From positions 7,162,501 through 7,226,500 of the forward strand of contig NZ_JAQNDO010000001.1 of NCBI RefSeq assembly GCF_028369105.1: 64,000 nt of DNA, read 5' to 3'. This stretch comes from Polyangium mundeleinium (GTDB taxonomy: Bacteria > Myxococcota_A > Polyangia > Polyangiales > Polyangiaceae). Each line of letters starts with the position of its first letter. Within the stretch, counting starts at the first letter, position 1. Positions 42,691 to 50,861 of the stretch are shown one piece after another. The notes beneath the pieces are model-generated. The model did no database searches. It saw only the letters and a list, made by a program, of their open reading frames with translations, and was not told the origin of the DNA. A program made the translations under genes and the position numbers.

Positions 42691-43860
42691 ATGCGCTCCC
42701 TCGCTTTGCTCGTGCTCGGCCTCGCCCTCGCCGCTTGCGCCGACAGCCCCGCCCCTGATGCTGCCGCGCCGTCGCCTGGCCCCGGAGCGCCCGTCCACAC
42801 GCTGACATTGCCAGCGAGCTACGCGTCGTCGTCCGACGTGGTCGCTTACGCCGATCTCGCGAAGGGACAAGCGAAGGAAGAGACCGAATTGACCTACGCG
42901 CTGGCCGAAGGCTACCCGCGCGACGTGACGCTCGTGGCGAAGGGCGGCTTCGTCCTGTCGTCCGAGTGCTCGATTTCCCCTGGCCAGGTGGTCTGGCAGT
43001 CGATCACCGACGTGCAGGGGACGGCCGCAGGGGTCGACCTCGTGGGCGGCGCGCTCGCCATCGAGCTGCGGGAGGAGGGCACCGTGACCGTGCTCCTCGA
43101 AGGCGAGATCACCGGGCAGCATTGCCCCTCCGAGGATGGCTCGACGGCGACCGTGGTGCCGCTCCAGCACCGGCTCGTGCTGCACGTCGAGCGCGTCGCC
43201 GGCTTCGTGGTCGAGCAGCTTCACCAGCAACTGGCCGACTGCTGGAACACCATGGTGCTGCCGTCGGACGCGCCGCTGTGGGCGCCGACGGCACGCCCGC
43301 TCGATGCAACTGGAAAACCCTTTTCGCCGGTCAACGCGCCCGCGCCCGTGGCCCTCACGCTCCGGTCGAACGGAGACCTGACGCCTGGGCCTGGCTCCAC
43401 GGACCTGACCGCCGGCCCAGGCACGGTCACGGTGTCGGTCGACACGACGCTGCCGGTGCAGGGGATGCAGGCCTTCGAGGTGGTGGGCCCCGACGCGCTC
43501 ACGTCCGTCGAGGCCTCGTTCTACCTGCGCAAGGCCGCCCTCAAGGGCAATGTCTCCGAGCCCATCGAGGAAGGCACGTCGTATTCGCTCTTCCTCCCCG
43601 AGGAGAGCAACGGTGTCGACCTCCACGTCGATGCGGCGATGACGACCCTCGGAAAGCTCTGCGCGAACATGCCCCAGGCATGGTTCGCCTCGGCGTCGTC
43701 GACGCCCGCGCAATGCGAGGCGAGCGTGGGCGCCGTCGAGCCCTTCGCTTCCAGCATCCTCCCGGTGGCCGCAATCGGGGACGCCGGCGAGTGCCGGCTT
43801 TCGGTGACGATCCCGGGCACGGCGCAGCGCTGGACGACGCGATTCAGCATCACGCCGTGA
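42691..43860 (+). CDS. Secreted lipoprotein of unknown function
   Basis: A 389-residue lipoprotein: lipobox LGLALAACADSP, a Pro/Ala linker, then a mostly beta protein (VHTLTLPASYASSSDVVAYA, DLVGGALAIELREEGTVTVL, LVLHVERVAGFVVEQLHQQL, TLPVQGMQAFEVVGPDALTS). Four or five cysteines are widely spaced. No family recognised. It faces the LysR gene across 103 bases and may be regulated by it. Its 3' end overlaps by 11 bases the antisense remnant of a metal-binding-repeat protein. Confidence 0.75.
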   Translation: MRSLALLVLGLALAACADSPAPDAAAPSPGPGAPVHTLTLPASYASSSDVVAYADLAKGQAKEETELTYALAEGYPRDVTLVAKGGFVLSSECSISPGQVVWQSITDVQGTAAGVDLVGGALAIELREEGTVTVLLEGEITGQHCPSEDGSTATVVPLQHRLVLHVERVAGFVVEQLHQQLADCWNTMVLPSDAPLWAPTARPLDATGKPFSPVNAPAPVALTLRSNGDLTPGPGSTDLTAGPGTVTVSVDTTLPVQGMQAFEVVGPDALTSVEASFYLRKAALKGNVSEPIEEGTSYSLFLPEESNGVDLHVDAAMTTLGKLCANMPQAWFASASSTPAQCEASVGAVEPFASSILPVAAIGDAGECRLSVTIPGTAQRWTTRFSITP

Positions 43861-44032
43861 GCGCGCGGACGCTCGATCTCGATACGGGGTTGCAATCGTT
43901 GCAGTCGCCGTTCGCGAGGGTATAGCCATCCCCGTCGGCGTCGTCGTTGGGCCCAGGGACACAAGGCGGGCCGCCCCCGCTCCCGCTTCCGGGCTCTCCC
44001 GGAGCCAGCAGCGCATCCCCGGAGGGACACTC
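43850..44032 (-). pseudogene. C-terminal remnant of a DADGDGY/DCNDC repeat protein
   Basis: A 60-codon open stretch bounded by stops reads ECPSGDALLAPGEPG, then CVPGPNDDADGDGYTLANGD and CNDCNPVSRSS. The acidic D-x-D-x-DG-Y-xx-x-N-G-D-C-N-D-C block is the putative metal-binding motif found, often repeated, in large exported myxobacterial proteins. There is no start codon or signal peptide, so this is a fragment. It sits between the lipoprotein gene and the degenerate repeat array. Confidence 0.6.
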
Positions 44033-44480
44033 TCAACCCTCTCGGAGGACACCCTCGACCCTCCCCAACGACAGTCCCATCCTCCCGAACAACGCTCTCG
44101 TCCCTTTTCGATGACAGCGCCATCCCTCTCCAAGAGGCTCTCGACTCTCTCGGAGGATGCTCTCGTCCCTCCACTTGAATGTTATCCATCCTCTCCGAGA
44201 CCCTCCCGACCGCCGCTCGGGACCCCTCGTCACCATCCGGGACAGGGTTCTCCTTACCGCGAGGACCCTCTCGACCCTCTTGCATGACGGTCTCGGCCTT
44301 CCCCGGAGGTCCTGTCCTTCCTCCCCGAGACACCCGCGCTCCATCCGGAGGCGGCTCTCATCCCCCTCGAGGACGCTCCCAACCCTCTTGCAGGGGGGTC
44401 TCACCCTCCCGGAAGACACTCGCCTCTGTCTCTGGAGACCGTCTCACCCCTCCCGGAGACGGTCTCACCCCACCCGGCGA
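44021..44480. repeat. Degenerate 21-22 bp tandem array, about 20 units
   Basis: Consensus about GGACGCTCTCGACCCTCTCGGA on the plus strand. Unit lengths alternate between 20 and 23 bases, mostly 21 or 22, so no reading frame is kept and the array is not coding. Nearly every unit keeps a CTCTC(G/A)-N-CCCTC core with GGAGGA at the joint. It occupies most of the 767-base gap before the CHAT-DUF427 gene. The rest of the gap (44481-44627) contains the GAGGGGGCGAG ribosome site of that gene and nothing else recognised. Confidence 0.8.
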
Positions 44481-44627
44481 ACGGTCCTGCGTAGGAGTCG
44501 CCCCCCCTGCCCCCCACCTCGCGGCAGGGTCTTCCCCGGGCGGCTGGGGACGGTAGCATCCGCGTGAGGTATTGCCCCGTGCGCGGGACCAAGGCCAGCT
44601 GCACCCCCATCACGAGGGGGCGAGAAC

Positions 44628-46487
44628 ATGCTGAAGAGAGCACTCAAACTGATGAGCATGTTGGCAAGCCAAATACGACGCTTGCGACTCGAGTTTGCAA
44701 CATTCACCACGTCGTACTCCAAAAAACGCGCCCTCCGTCAACACAGGAAGGAAGCGGCGGGAGCGCCGGGCGCGCCTCGTCGGAGGAGCGTCGCCAGTCC
44801 TGACGGTCGTCGTGTCGTGAGAATATTGTTCCTCGGCGCCAATGGGATCGACACGTCACGACTGCAGATCGGCGCGGAGTTCCGGGACGTGCAGGTGGAG
44901 ATCGAGCGCGCGCGGGCGAGCCGCGAGATCGAGGTGCACGTCGAGCTCGCCGTCACGCCCGTGGATCTGAACCGGCTCTTGCTCGACTACGAACCGGATG
45001 TCGTGCACTTCAGCGGCCATGGCACGCTCGTCCGCGTCGGAAGACCTTTGCGGTCGGGCGGCGCAAGGGAGTTCGAGCCGCCCGACGAGGGGAGCACGAT
45101 GCAGAGCGCGCTCCTTCTCGAGACGCGGGGAGGTCTGTCGGCGCCCGTGTCGACCGAGGCCTTGGCGCGGCTCTTCGGGCTCCTGAGGACCCAGCGATGC
45201 GTCGTGCTCAACGCGTGTTTCAGCTCCGCCGAGGCCTCCGCGCTTGCCGCGCACGTCGACTGTCTGATCGGAATGCGACGAGCCATCGACGACGAATCGG
45301 CACTCGTGTTCGCGGTCGGATTCTACCAGGCCATCGCGCGTGGCCAGACGGTCAAGGCTGCCTTCGACCTCGGATGCAGCTTGATATCGACGTGTGGCCT
45401 CCCGGGCGCGGACGTGCCGCAGTTACGCGGACGCGTGGATCCAGATACCGTGCGGCTCGTCGACCCACAGGTGTCCACGGCGACGGCCCATCCTCTCCAG
45501 GTGTCGGATCTGCAGGTGATCCCGAACCCGGCCCAAGAGACGAGCACGCTCGATTTTCGCGTATACAACAGCGGAAACGAGAAGGTTCTCATCAATCGGG
45601 TCACGTTGCGAGTTCTCGAATGTCGCGAGCGCCCCGGCAGCAAGGGCTACCTGGAGTTCTCGAGAGAGTACGATCTGGACATCACCTCCCTCGAGAAGGC
45701 AGGAGACGTCATTTCGTGTAATGTCGCTCAGCTCGTCGGTCCACGAGACGTCGATCGATTTGGCATTCGACTGAGCGTGGACCTTCCCCTTCATAGCATT
45801 CGTTTCTGGAGGCTCCGACCCATGCTGTCGACGAACCACGGGCCGCTCGAAGGACCCGAGGTGAAGGTGTGGCTGCCGCCCACAAGCGAGGCGTTGTGTC
45901 GTCGTCTGGAAGAACAGTGGGAGGCAAGAATGATTCATTGGCGGAATGCGACTCCCGGATGCCTGGCCCAGTACCGGAACGCAATCGATGATCGCCACGT
46001 CGATCTGGCCCCGCTCATGGAGGTGCTCGAACGCGCCTACCCGGACATGAGCATTCGTCACCAGGTCCTTTCCGAATGGCTCGGTCCCCAATTCAGTGGC
46101 GGGTACTATGATCACGATATCTTACCCGTGCGCCTTCATTACGCGTCTCTCGTATCTCGTCACGTGCGTGTCGAGCCCTTGAAGCAGCCGCTACGAATCT
46201 CCGTGGGGCGAATCGAGATCGTGAACACCACTCGTGCGCTCGTGTTGCAAGAGGCGGGCGGCCCGCCTCGGTACTATGTCCCGCGGAAGGACGTGCAGGC
46301 CGAGCTGAAAGACAGCCGGGAAGGTCAAGCATGCATCCTCAAGGGGAGGTTGCATTACATCGACGTCACCGTCGGGCGCACGACGGTTCGAGAGGGAGCC
46401 TCAGCCTATCCTGGGTACAAACCCGTCCGTGATCACGTGGCATTTTTCCCGGAGAAGATGGCCTCGTTTGAGATCGGAGGAGGTTGA
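44628..46487 (+). CDS. CHAT caspase-like protease domain fused to a DUF427 domain
   Basis: A 619-residue protein. Residues 1-62 form a basic N-terminal helix and linker. Residues ~63-260 are a CHAT-type caspase-like domain: VRILFLGANGIDTSRLQIGA, DVVHFSGHG with the putative catalytic His131, CVVLNACFSSAEASALAAHV with Cys197, and FAVGFYQAIARGQTVKAAFD. Residues ~285-410 look like an immunoglobulin-type beta domain. Residues ~420-510 are helical with a Trp-rich segment and unassigned. Residues ~522-616 match DUF427: STRALVLQEAGG-type TTRALVLQEAGGPPRYYVPR, KDVQAEL, CILKGRLHYIDVTVG, and KPVRDHVAFFPEKM. There is no signal peptide, so it is cytoplasmic. ATG 44628 has GAGGGG 9 bases upstream. CHAT proteases cut partner proteins in bacterial immunity and signalling. 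No partner gene is adjacent, and the DUF427 role is unknown. Confidence 0.85.
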   Translation: MLKRALKLMSMLASQIRRLRLEFATFTTSYSKKRALRQHRKEAAGAPGAPRRRSVASPDGRRVVRILFLGANGIDTSRLQIGAEFRDVQVEIERARASREIEVHVELAVTPVDLNRLLLDYEPDVVHFSGHGTLVRVGRPLRSGGAREFEPPDEGSTMQSALLLETRGGLSAPVSTEALARLFGLLRTQRCVVLNACFSSAEASALAAHVDCLIGMRRAIDDESALVFAVGFYQAIARGQTVKAAFDLGCSLISTCGLPGADVPQLRGRVDPDTVRLVDPQVSTATAHPLQVSDLQVIPNPAQETSTLDFRVYNSGNEKVLINRVTLRVLECRERPGSKGYLEFSREYDLDITSLEKAGDVISCNVAQLVGPRDVDRFGIRLSVDLPLHSIRFWRLRPMLSTNHGPLEGPEVKVWLPPTSEALCRRLEEQWEARMIHWRNATPGCLAQYRNAIDDRHVDLAPLMEVLERAYPDMSIRHQVLSEWLGPQFSGGYYDHDILPVRLHYASLVSRHVRVEPLKQPLRISVGRIEIVNTTRALVLQEAGGPPRYYVPRKDVQAELKDSREGQACILKGRLHYIDVTVGRTTVREGASAYPGYKPVRDHVAFFPEKMASFEIGGG

Positions 46488-46519
46488 CAAGGTGGTGCCA
46501 CCGCGACGGACCTACACGT

Positions 46520-46990
46520 TCAGGGGCAAGACGCTTGCTCCATCCAGTCGCCGACGGGGCCTTGATCCTCGATGGTGCCACTCGGCCCCATGTCGTAGAT
46601 GTGCTTGTCGATGGAGTTTCCGCTGGACCACGCGGCGCCCAGATGGCTATGGGTCCCCGGATCGGGGCGATAGGTGTACGGGGCCGAGAAGAGCAGGACA
46701 CCCGGAGCGGGCGGAGAAAAGAGGGTTGGATACTGGATTTCCGCCAATCGAATACGCAGGAGATCTGCGCGATCGGTGAGGACGAGGGCGGAGGATGCCG
46801 GCGAGGGTATACGGGCTGGTGTTTCCGAACGAACTCGCGTCGAGGAGGATGTTGCGGTTCGCTCGGGTGGTGCTCGGAAAGAAGGCGCCGCCGCCGGAAT
46901 GGTCGAGCCGCTGGCGCTGCTCGACACGATGATTGCGGCGGCGCCGGGCCCGACGCCCGCGCTTTTGGCCTCAGGCGGGATGGGGCGCGT
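46520..46990 (-). pseudogene. Degenerate exported-protein gene, 3' part
   Basis: The minus strand codes, in the last frame, for RADLLRIRLAEIQYPTLFSP, GVLLFSAPYTYRPDPGTHSH and SSGNSIDKHIYDMGPSGTIE, ending WMEQASCP and a stop at 46520. The upstream part continues better in another frame (SGGGAFFPSTTRANRNILLD, ASSFGNTSPYTLAGI). At least one frameshift near 46800 is needed, and no start codon is obvious. Probably an exported beta protein that has decayed, or two base-call errors. Confidence 0.5.
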
Positions 46991-46999
46991 CCGACTCGC

Positions 47000-47247
47000 T
47001 CACTGGTAACATCCGAGAAACTTGCCGCTGAGGCTGCTCCAGTAGCAGCAAAACTCGTTGCCGCTGGGCGTCGCCACGCAGATGGTTTCCATGTCGGGGC
47101 CTCGCCGCCATCGCCGGCGAACTCCACGTCGCTCTCGATCCCGTCGCCGCCGACGGGATCGAGCCCCTGTGAGCCGCAGCCGACCCCGGCAACCGAGAGC
47201 GCCAAGGCCATGACCATGTTCATCGTTTGCTGAAAACCACGCTTCAT
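47000..47247 (-). pseudogene. Small lipoprotein gene with a one-base frameshift
   Basis: It starts at ATG 47247 with a full signal and lipobox (MALALSVAGVGCGSQG) and an acidic Gly-rich linker. At about 47092 the frame must shift by one missing base to reach ETICVATPSGNEFCCYWSSL, SGKFLGCYQ and a stop at 47000. With that base restored it would be an ~83-residue Cys-containing lipoprotein. The shift is next to a GGGG run, so a base-calling error is possible. The gap 47248-47526 up to the padR promoter holds nothing recognised. Confidence 0.55.
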
Positions 47248-47526
47248 TTCAACGATGGTTGGATGTTGACGCGACGCCTGCCGCGGGGTTCGGCGTCGCT
47301 TCGTCTCACGGCTTCGGGTATCAGCAACGGACGTGCCACCGCCGCGAGCACCGCTGTACGCAGCGGCGACGACGCGTACTTCATCACCACAGCGGCGATC
47401 TTGCGGGGCCCCTGCCTGCCCGCGTCTCCACGAGCGGACTCCGTCACGGACTCCGGTCCGCTCCAGTGGACGCGCAGCGAAGGTACGCAACGGCGGTGGG
47501 GTTGGATGGGTCGACGGCCCCGTACG

Positions 47527-47563
47527 TTGACACATACATCGTCGGACGATATATCGTCGGACG
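47527..47563 (+). promoter_or_regulatory. padR promoter with overlapping direct-repeat operator
   Basis: A perfect -35 TTGACA (47527-47532), 17-base spacer and -10 TATATC (47550-47555). Two copies of the 11-base direct repeat ATCGTCGGACG lie at 47538-47548 and 47553-47563, one in the spacer and one over the -10 and the expected start site. CGTACG flanks both ends (47521, 47562), and CGATATATCG is centred on the -10. The placement would block RNA polymerase, as in PadR autoregulation. Confidence 0.7.
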
Positions 47564-47587
47564 TACGAAGCGAGAGGCAGCCATCCC

Positions 47588-47899
47588 TTGCAAGACGCGA
47601 GCTACTACATCCTCATCTCGCTCGCCGCCGGGCCGCGACACGGCTACGGCATCCTCCAGGACGTCGCGGAGCTGTGCGGCGAGCCAAACGCCCTCGGGGC
47701 TGGCACGCTCTACGGCGCGCTCGAGCGCTTCAGCGACGACGAGCTCATCGAAATCGAGCGAGAGACCATCGAGCGGGGCCGCCCGCGGCGTTATTACCGG
47801 CTCACCCACAAGGGCCGCAAGGTGCTGGAGGAGGAGACGGCGCGCCGCGCCGCGCTGATCAAGGTCGCGCAGAAGCGCCTCCGCGCGAGGACGACGTGA
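47588..47899 (+). CDS. PadR-family transcriptional regulator
   Basis: A 103-residue PadR regulator with the compact winged helix and C-terminal dimer helix: SYYILISLAAGPRHGYGILQ, ELCGEPNALGAGTLYGALER, FSDDELIEIERETIERGRPR, RYYRLTHKGRKVLEEETARR. The start is TTG 47588 with AGAGG upstream; no in-frame ATG exists. Its stop overlaps the start of the membrane-protein gene downstream. PadR genes typically sit before a permease-like partner that they repress together with themselves. The operator is described at 47527. Confidence 0.92.
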   Translation: MQDASYYILISLAAGPRHGYGILQDVAELCGEPNALGAGTLYGALERFSDDELIEIERETIERGRPRRYYRLTHKGRKVLEEETARRAALIKVAQKRLRARTT

Positions 47900-48835
47900 G
47901 CCCGCTCGAGCGCAGGTACCGCGTGCTCGTCTCGCTCTTCCCACGGGCGCACCGCGCGCGCTGGGGTGAAGACCTCGTCGCGACGCTCCTCGACGCGGCC
48001 CCTGAAGGGCGCTCCTTTCCCACGCCGCGCGAGGCGCTCGACCTCACCCTGGCCGCCGCGCGGGCGCACGCGCAGGAGCCCGCGCGGCGCCCGTTCGCGG
48101 AGGTGCTGCGTGGAGGCGTGCTGCTCGGCGCGTTTCTGCTCGCGGCGCTGCGCCTCGGCGCTTCGCTTCGCTTCGCTGGACGCGCGGCTGCGTGGGACGC
48201 ATCGTTTACCTCGACTCTTTTCGCACCGATTGGCACCTCTATCGCGCTGGACTTTGCTGCGTGGAGTCTCTGTTCCTGGCGATGTTCGTGGTCGCGCTCT
48301 TCTCCGCGCGGCGGGCGCTCGCCATCACGGCCGCGCTGCTCCTCGCGCTCAGCTATGCAGCTCCGGACGGGCTGTACGTCAACGTGGCCCGGGCGCTCAA
48401 CAGCGTGCTGCCGCTCGTCCTCGCCGCAGGCCTCGTACGCTCACCGCCGGCGCTCCCACGGCCAGCGCTCGTGGTCATGCTCCCGCCGCTCATCGTGCTG
48501 GGCGCGTACCCGATGGAGTGGCTGCACCAAGACTTGCACGGCGGCGACATCAGGTCTTCGGCGCTTTTGATCCTCCTCGGGCTCGGCACGTCGCTGGTCG
48601 CGGCGGCGCTGCTTCGCGTGCTCGATGCCCGCTGGCTCATCGTGCCCGCGGTCTATCTCGGCGAGGTCTGCCTCTATGGGATCATCCGTACGCTCGCCCA
48701 TGAGCGCCTCACACCGTGGTGGCTTGTGAGGCTGATCGTGTCTTGGTCCCGGTGGCCTTCTTCGTCGGGTGCGCGTGGGCGCATTGGCGGCTTCGACAAC
48801 GTCCTCCCCCCCCTTCACCGACAGCGGACGCGTAG
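47896..48835 (+). pseudogene. PadR-partner membrane protein with two one-base frameshifts
   Basis: It starts at GTG 47896 overlapping padR, with an N-terminal segment typical of PadR partners (SPLERRYRVLVSLFPRAHRA, RWGEDLVATLLDAAPEGRSF) and then several membrane helices. The frame shifts once between 48190 and 48275 (to SLFLAMFVVALFSARRALAI, LIVLGAYPMEWLHQDL). It shifts again near 48735 to VLVPVAFFVGCAWAHWRLRQ, ending at 48835. Both shifts correspond to one missing base. Either a decayed gene or local base-call errors; with both bases restored it would encode ~314 residues. Confidence 0.65.
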
Positions 48836-48879
48836 CGGCCCTGCAACATGCCGACCCGAACCTATGACCTGATGACCTG

Positions 48880-50087
48880 ATGACGAGAACGGGCGTCGAA
48901 CACGCAATCCCCCGGCGCGGCGTGTTTTGCCTGGCGATGCTCGTGCTCGCCGCGTGCGGGCGAGAGCCGGCGCCTGTGCCGGCCACGATGCCGGCCGTGT
49001 CGGTCACGATTCCGGCGTCGTCCGGCGCTGCAAGTGAGGTCGAAGTGGCTCCAAGCAAAAGCTCGGTCGCAGCGCCGCCCGCCATTCTCGTCGGCCGCGC
49101 GGTCGTCGACGTGGCCGGGCGCTCCGTCGTCCGCACGTTGACGGAGGACGCCTTCGGCGCCGGCGCGACGTACGGATCCACGGCGTATCTCTGCGTCGGT
49201 CGCTGGTCGGGGCCGTCGAGGGACGAGAGGCTTCAAGAGCTGCGCGCGTACAACCTCGCGACGGGCAAGCTGCGCTGTTCGAAGCCGGTGGCGTATTGCC
49301 GCAGCATCGCCGCAGGCGCGGCGGGCGTGCTCCTCGGCCGGTACAGCGGCGGAGCGCAGGGCGCGACCTTTTACGATGGCGCCAAAGGCACGCCTCGCGA
49401 GGTGGCCCCGGGGCCGGCCGTCGTCGCCGTGCACCCGTTCGGCACGGGGTTCGTCGCGTTGCACGAAAATGGTGTGCTCGACGCGCTGGACGGCGAGAGC
49501 CTCGCGGTTCGCGGAACGGTGAAGCTCCCCTTCGTTCCAGGGCCTTTCGAGCTCGGCGCGTCGTTCGTCGAGCGCGACGCGCTCGCTGGGTCGTCGCCGC
49601 GACGAGCCAGGGGAGCCCGCGCAGCCTCGTGCTCGATCTCGCCGCCGGCAAGGTCGCCGCGCGGATCGACGCCGAGGTGGTTGCGACGGTGCGCAACGAA
49701 GCCGGCGAGCTCGATAGGCTCCTCGTCACGAGGCCGTCCACGCAGCTCCTCGATCGCAGCGGCCGCGTGCAATGGACCTCGCCCGAGCCCCTGGGAGAAG
49801 CCGCGAGCGCTTTGAGCAAGGATGGGATGATCTTCGTGGCCTCGTACGCCCGGATGTCGACCGGCGCCTCGCTCGTCGCGTTCGACGGGAAAACGGGCGC
49901 CGTGCGCTGGCGTGGGGATCTAAAGCTCGCGCAGGACATCGAGCACAGCCGCTACCACAACCACGTCGAGCTCGACTTCGATCACGGCGACCTCGCGATT
50001 CGAGGCCAGGAATCGTCGCAAGCGTACTTCGAGCTCTTCGCGCCGGCGGACGGCGCCCCCCTCTTCCGCGTCGTGCAGAAGCAATGA
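48880..50087 (+). pseudogene. Lipoprotein with beta-propeller-like domain, one frameshift
   Basis: The lipobox is in LAMLVLAACGREP, followed by a Pro/Ser/Val-rich linker and WD40/PQQ-like beta units (VHPFGTGFVALHENGVLDAL, DGESLAVRGTVKLPFVPGPF). At about 49580 one base is missing, and the protein continues in the next frame (WVVAATSQGSPRSLVLDLAA, MIFVASYARMSTGASLVAFD, GKTGAVRWRGDLKLAQDIEH, LAIRGQESSQAYFELFAPAD) to the stop at 50087. The restored product would be ~402 residues. The FDGKTGAVRW repeat marks a PQQ-type propeller. Confidence 0.7.
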
Positions 50088-50151
50088 TGCCTCCGGGTGG
50101 CGCTGATTCTTTGCCTCCGCCGACCCTCGAAGCCTATGGCCATCGAACCTC

Positions 50152-50724
50152 ATGCAGCTCCGCGCTCTGCTCTCCTTCGCCGCGTTGGCCCTGTCAGGCC
50201 TCGCGACCCTGCCCGGCGCCCAGCGCGGGCTTGTTCGATGGACAGAGCACCCTCCTCCCCGAGATTGTGTTGTCTCGATGAGCGTCCTGCAGGTTCTCCG
50301 AGCACAGCGCGGAGGTGCGCGTAGGATGGATGCACCCTTCGAGGTCCGCGCGTCCTTCGTGCTCGGCGCCGCCAGCGTGGGGGCCGTGGGGGTCGTCACC
50401 GTCGGCGCATGGATCGTCGGCGCGACCGCCGGGGCCGACGTCGTCGGGTTTTGCCGGACCTCGCTCGCCTCGTCGACGGTGCTCGCATTCTTCCTGCTGC
50501 GCCTCCTGACGTTGCTGGGCGCGGTCGTGGTGCCGCTCCTGCTCCTCGTCGGGCTCGCGCGCCACGGCGTGCGGAGGAGCCTCTTGCCCGGCCTCGTCTC
50601 GGCGGTTGTCCTGTGGCTGTACGTCGCGGGGGTGCTCCCGCAGGCGCCCCGGCACCCGTGCATGCGATCGGACGCCACGCCACCCGGCGACGCGGCGCAG
50701 AGGTCGGGTGTGCGGCCGGCGTGA
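50152..50724 (+). CDS. Small membrane protein of unknown function
   Basis: 190 residues with two or three hydrophobic helices in the second half (FVLGAASVGAVGVVTVGAWI, VLAFFLLRLLTLLGAVVVPL, LVSAVVLWLYVAGVL). The first ~60 residues contain a signal-like helix and then a hydrophilic Arg-rich stretch that does not look like a folded protein, so the true start may be ATG 50326 (MDAPFEVRASF). The gene follows the frameshifted lipoprotein by 65 bases. No family recognised; confidence is low for the 5' part. Confidence 0.45.
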   Translation: MQLRALLSFAALALSGLATLPGAQRGLVRWTEHPPPRDCVVSMSVLQVLRAQRGGARRMDAPFEVRASFVLGAASVGAVGVVTVGAWIVGATAGADVVGFCRTSLASSTVLAFFLLRLLTLLGAVVVPLLLLVGLARHGVRRSLLPGLVSAVVLWLYVAGVLPQAPRHPCMRSDATPPGDAAQRSGVRPA

Positions 50725-50861
50725 GGTGAGCTGCGCGAGAGGGAGGCACCACGGGCGAGGCAAGCATCCCACCGGAGGCGCGCCGAAGGACAAGGACCGG
50801 GTGGACCCGTGTCCGCGTCGGTCCCTCCATCGCCATGGTTGAGGGGGCGGAGGCGGGCGCT

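Noticed and set aside
44021-44480. CRISPR-like or coding array upstream of the CHAT gene
   Set aside because: Units vary in sequence, no spacers exist, and unit length varies so no frame is kept.
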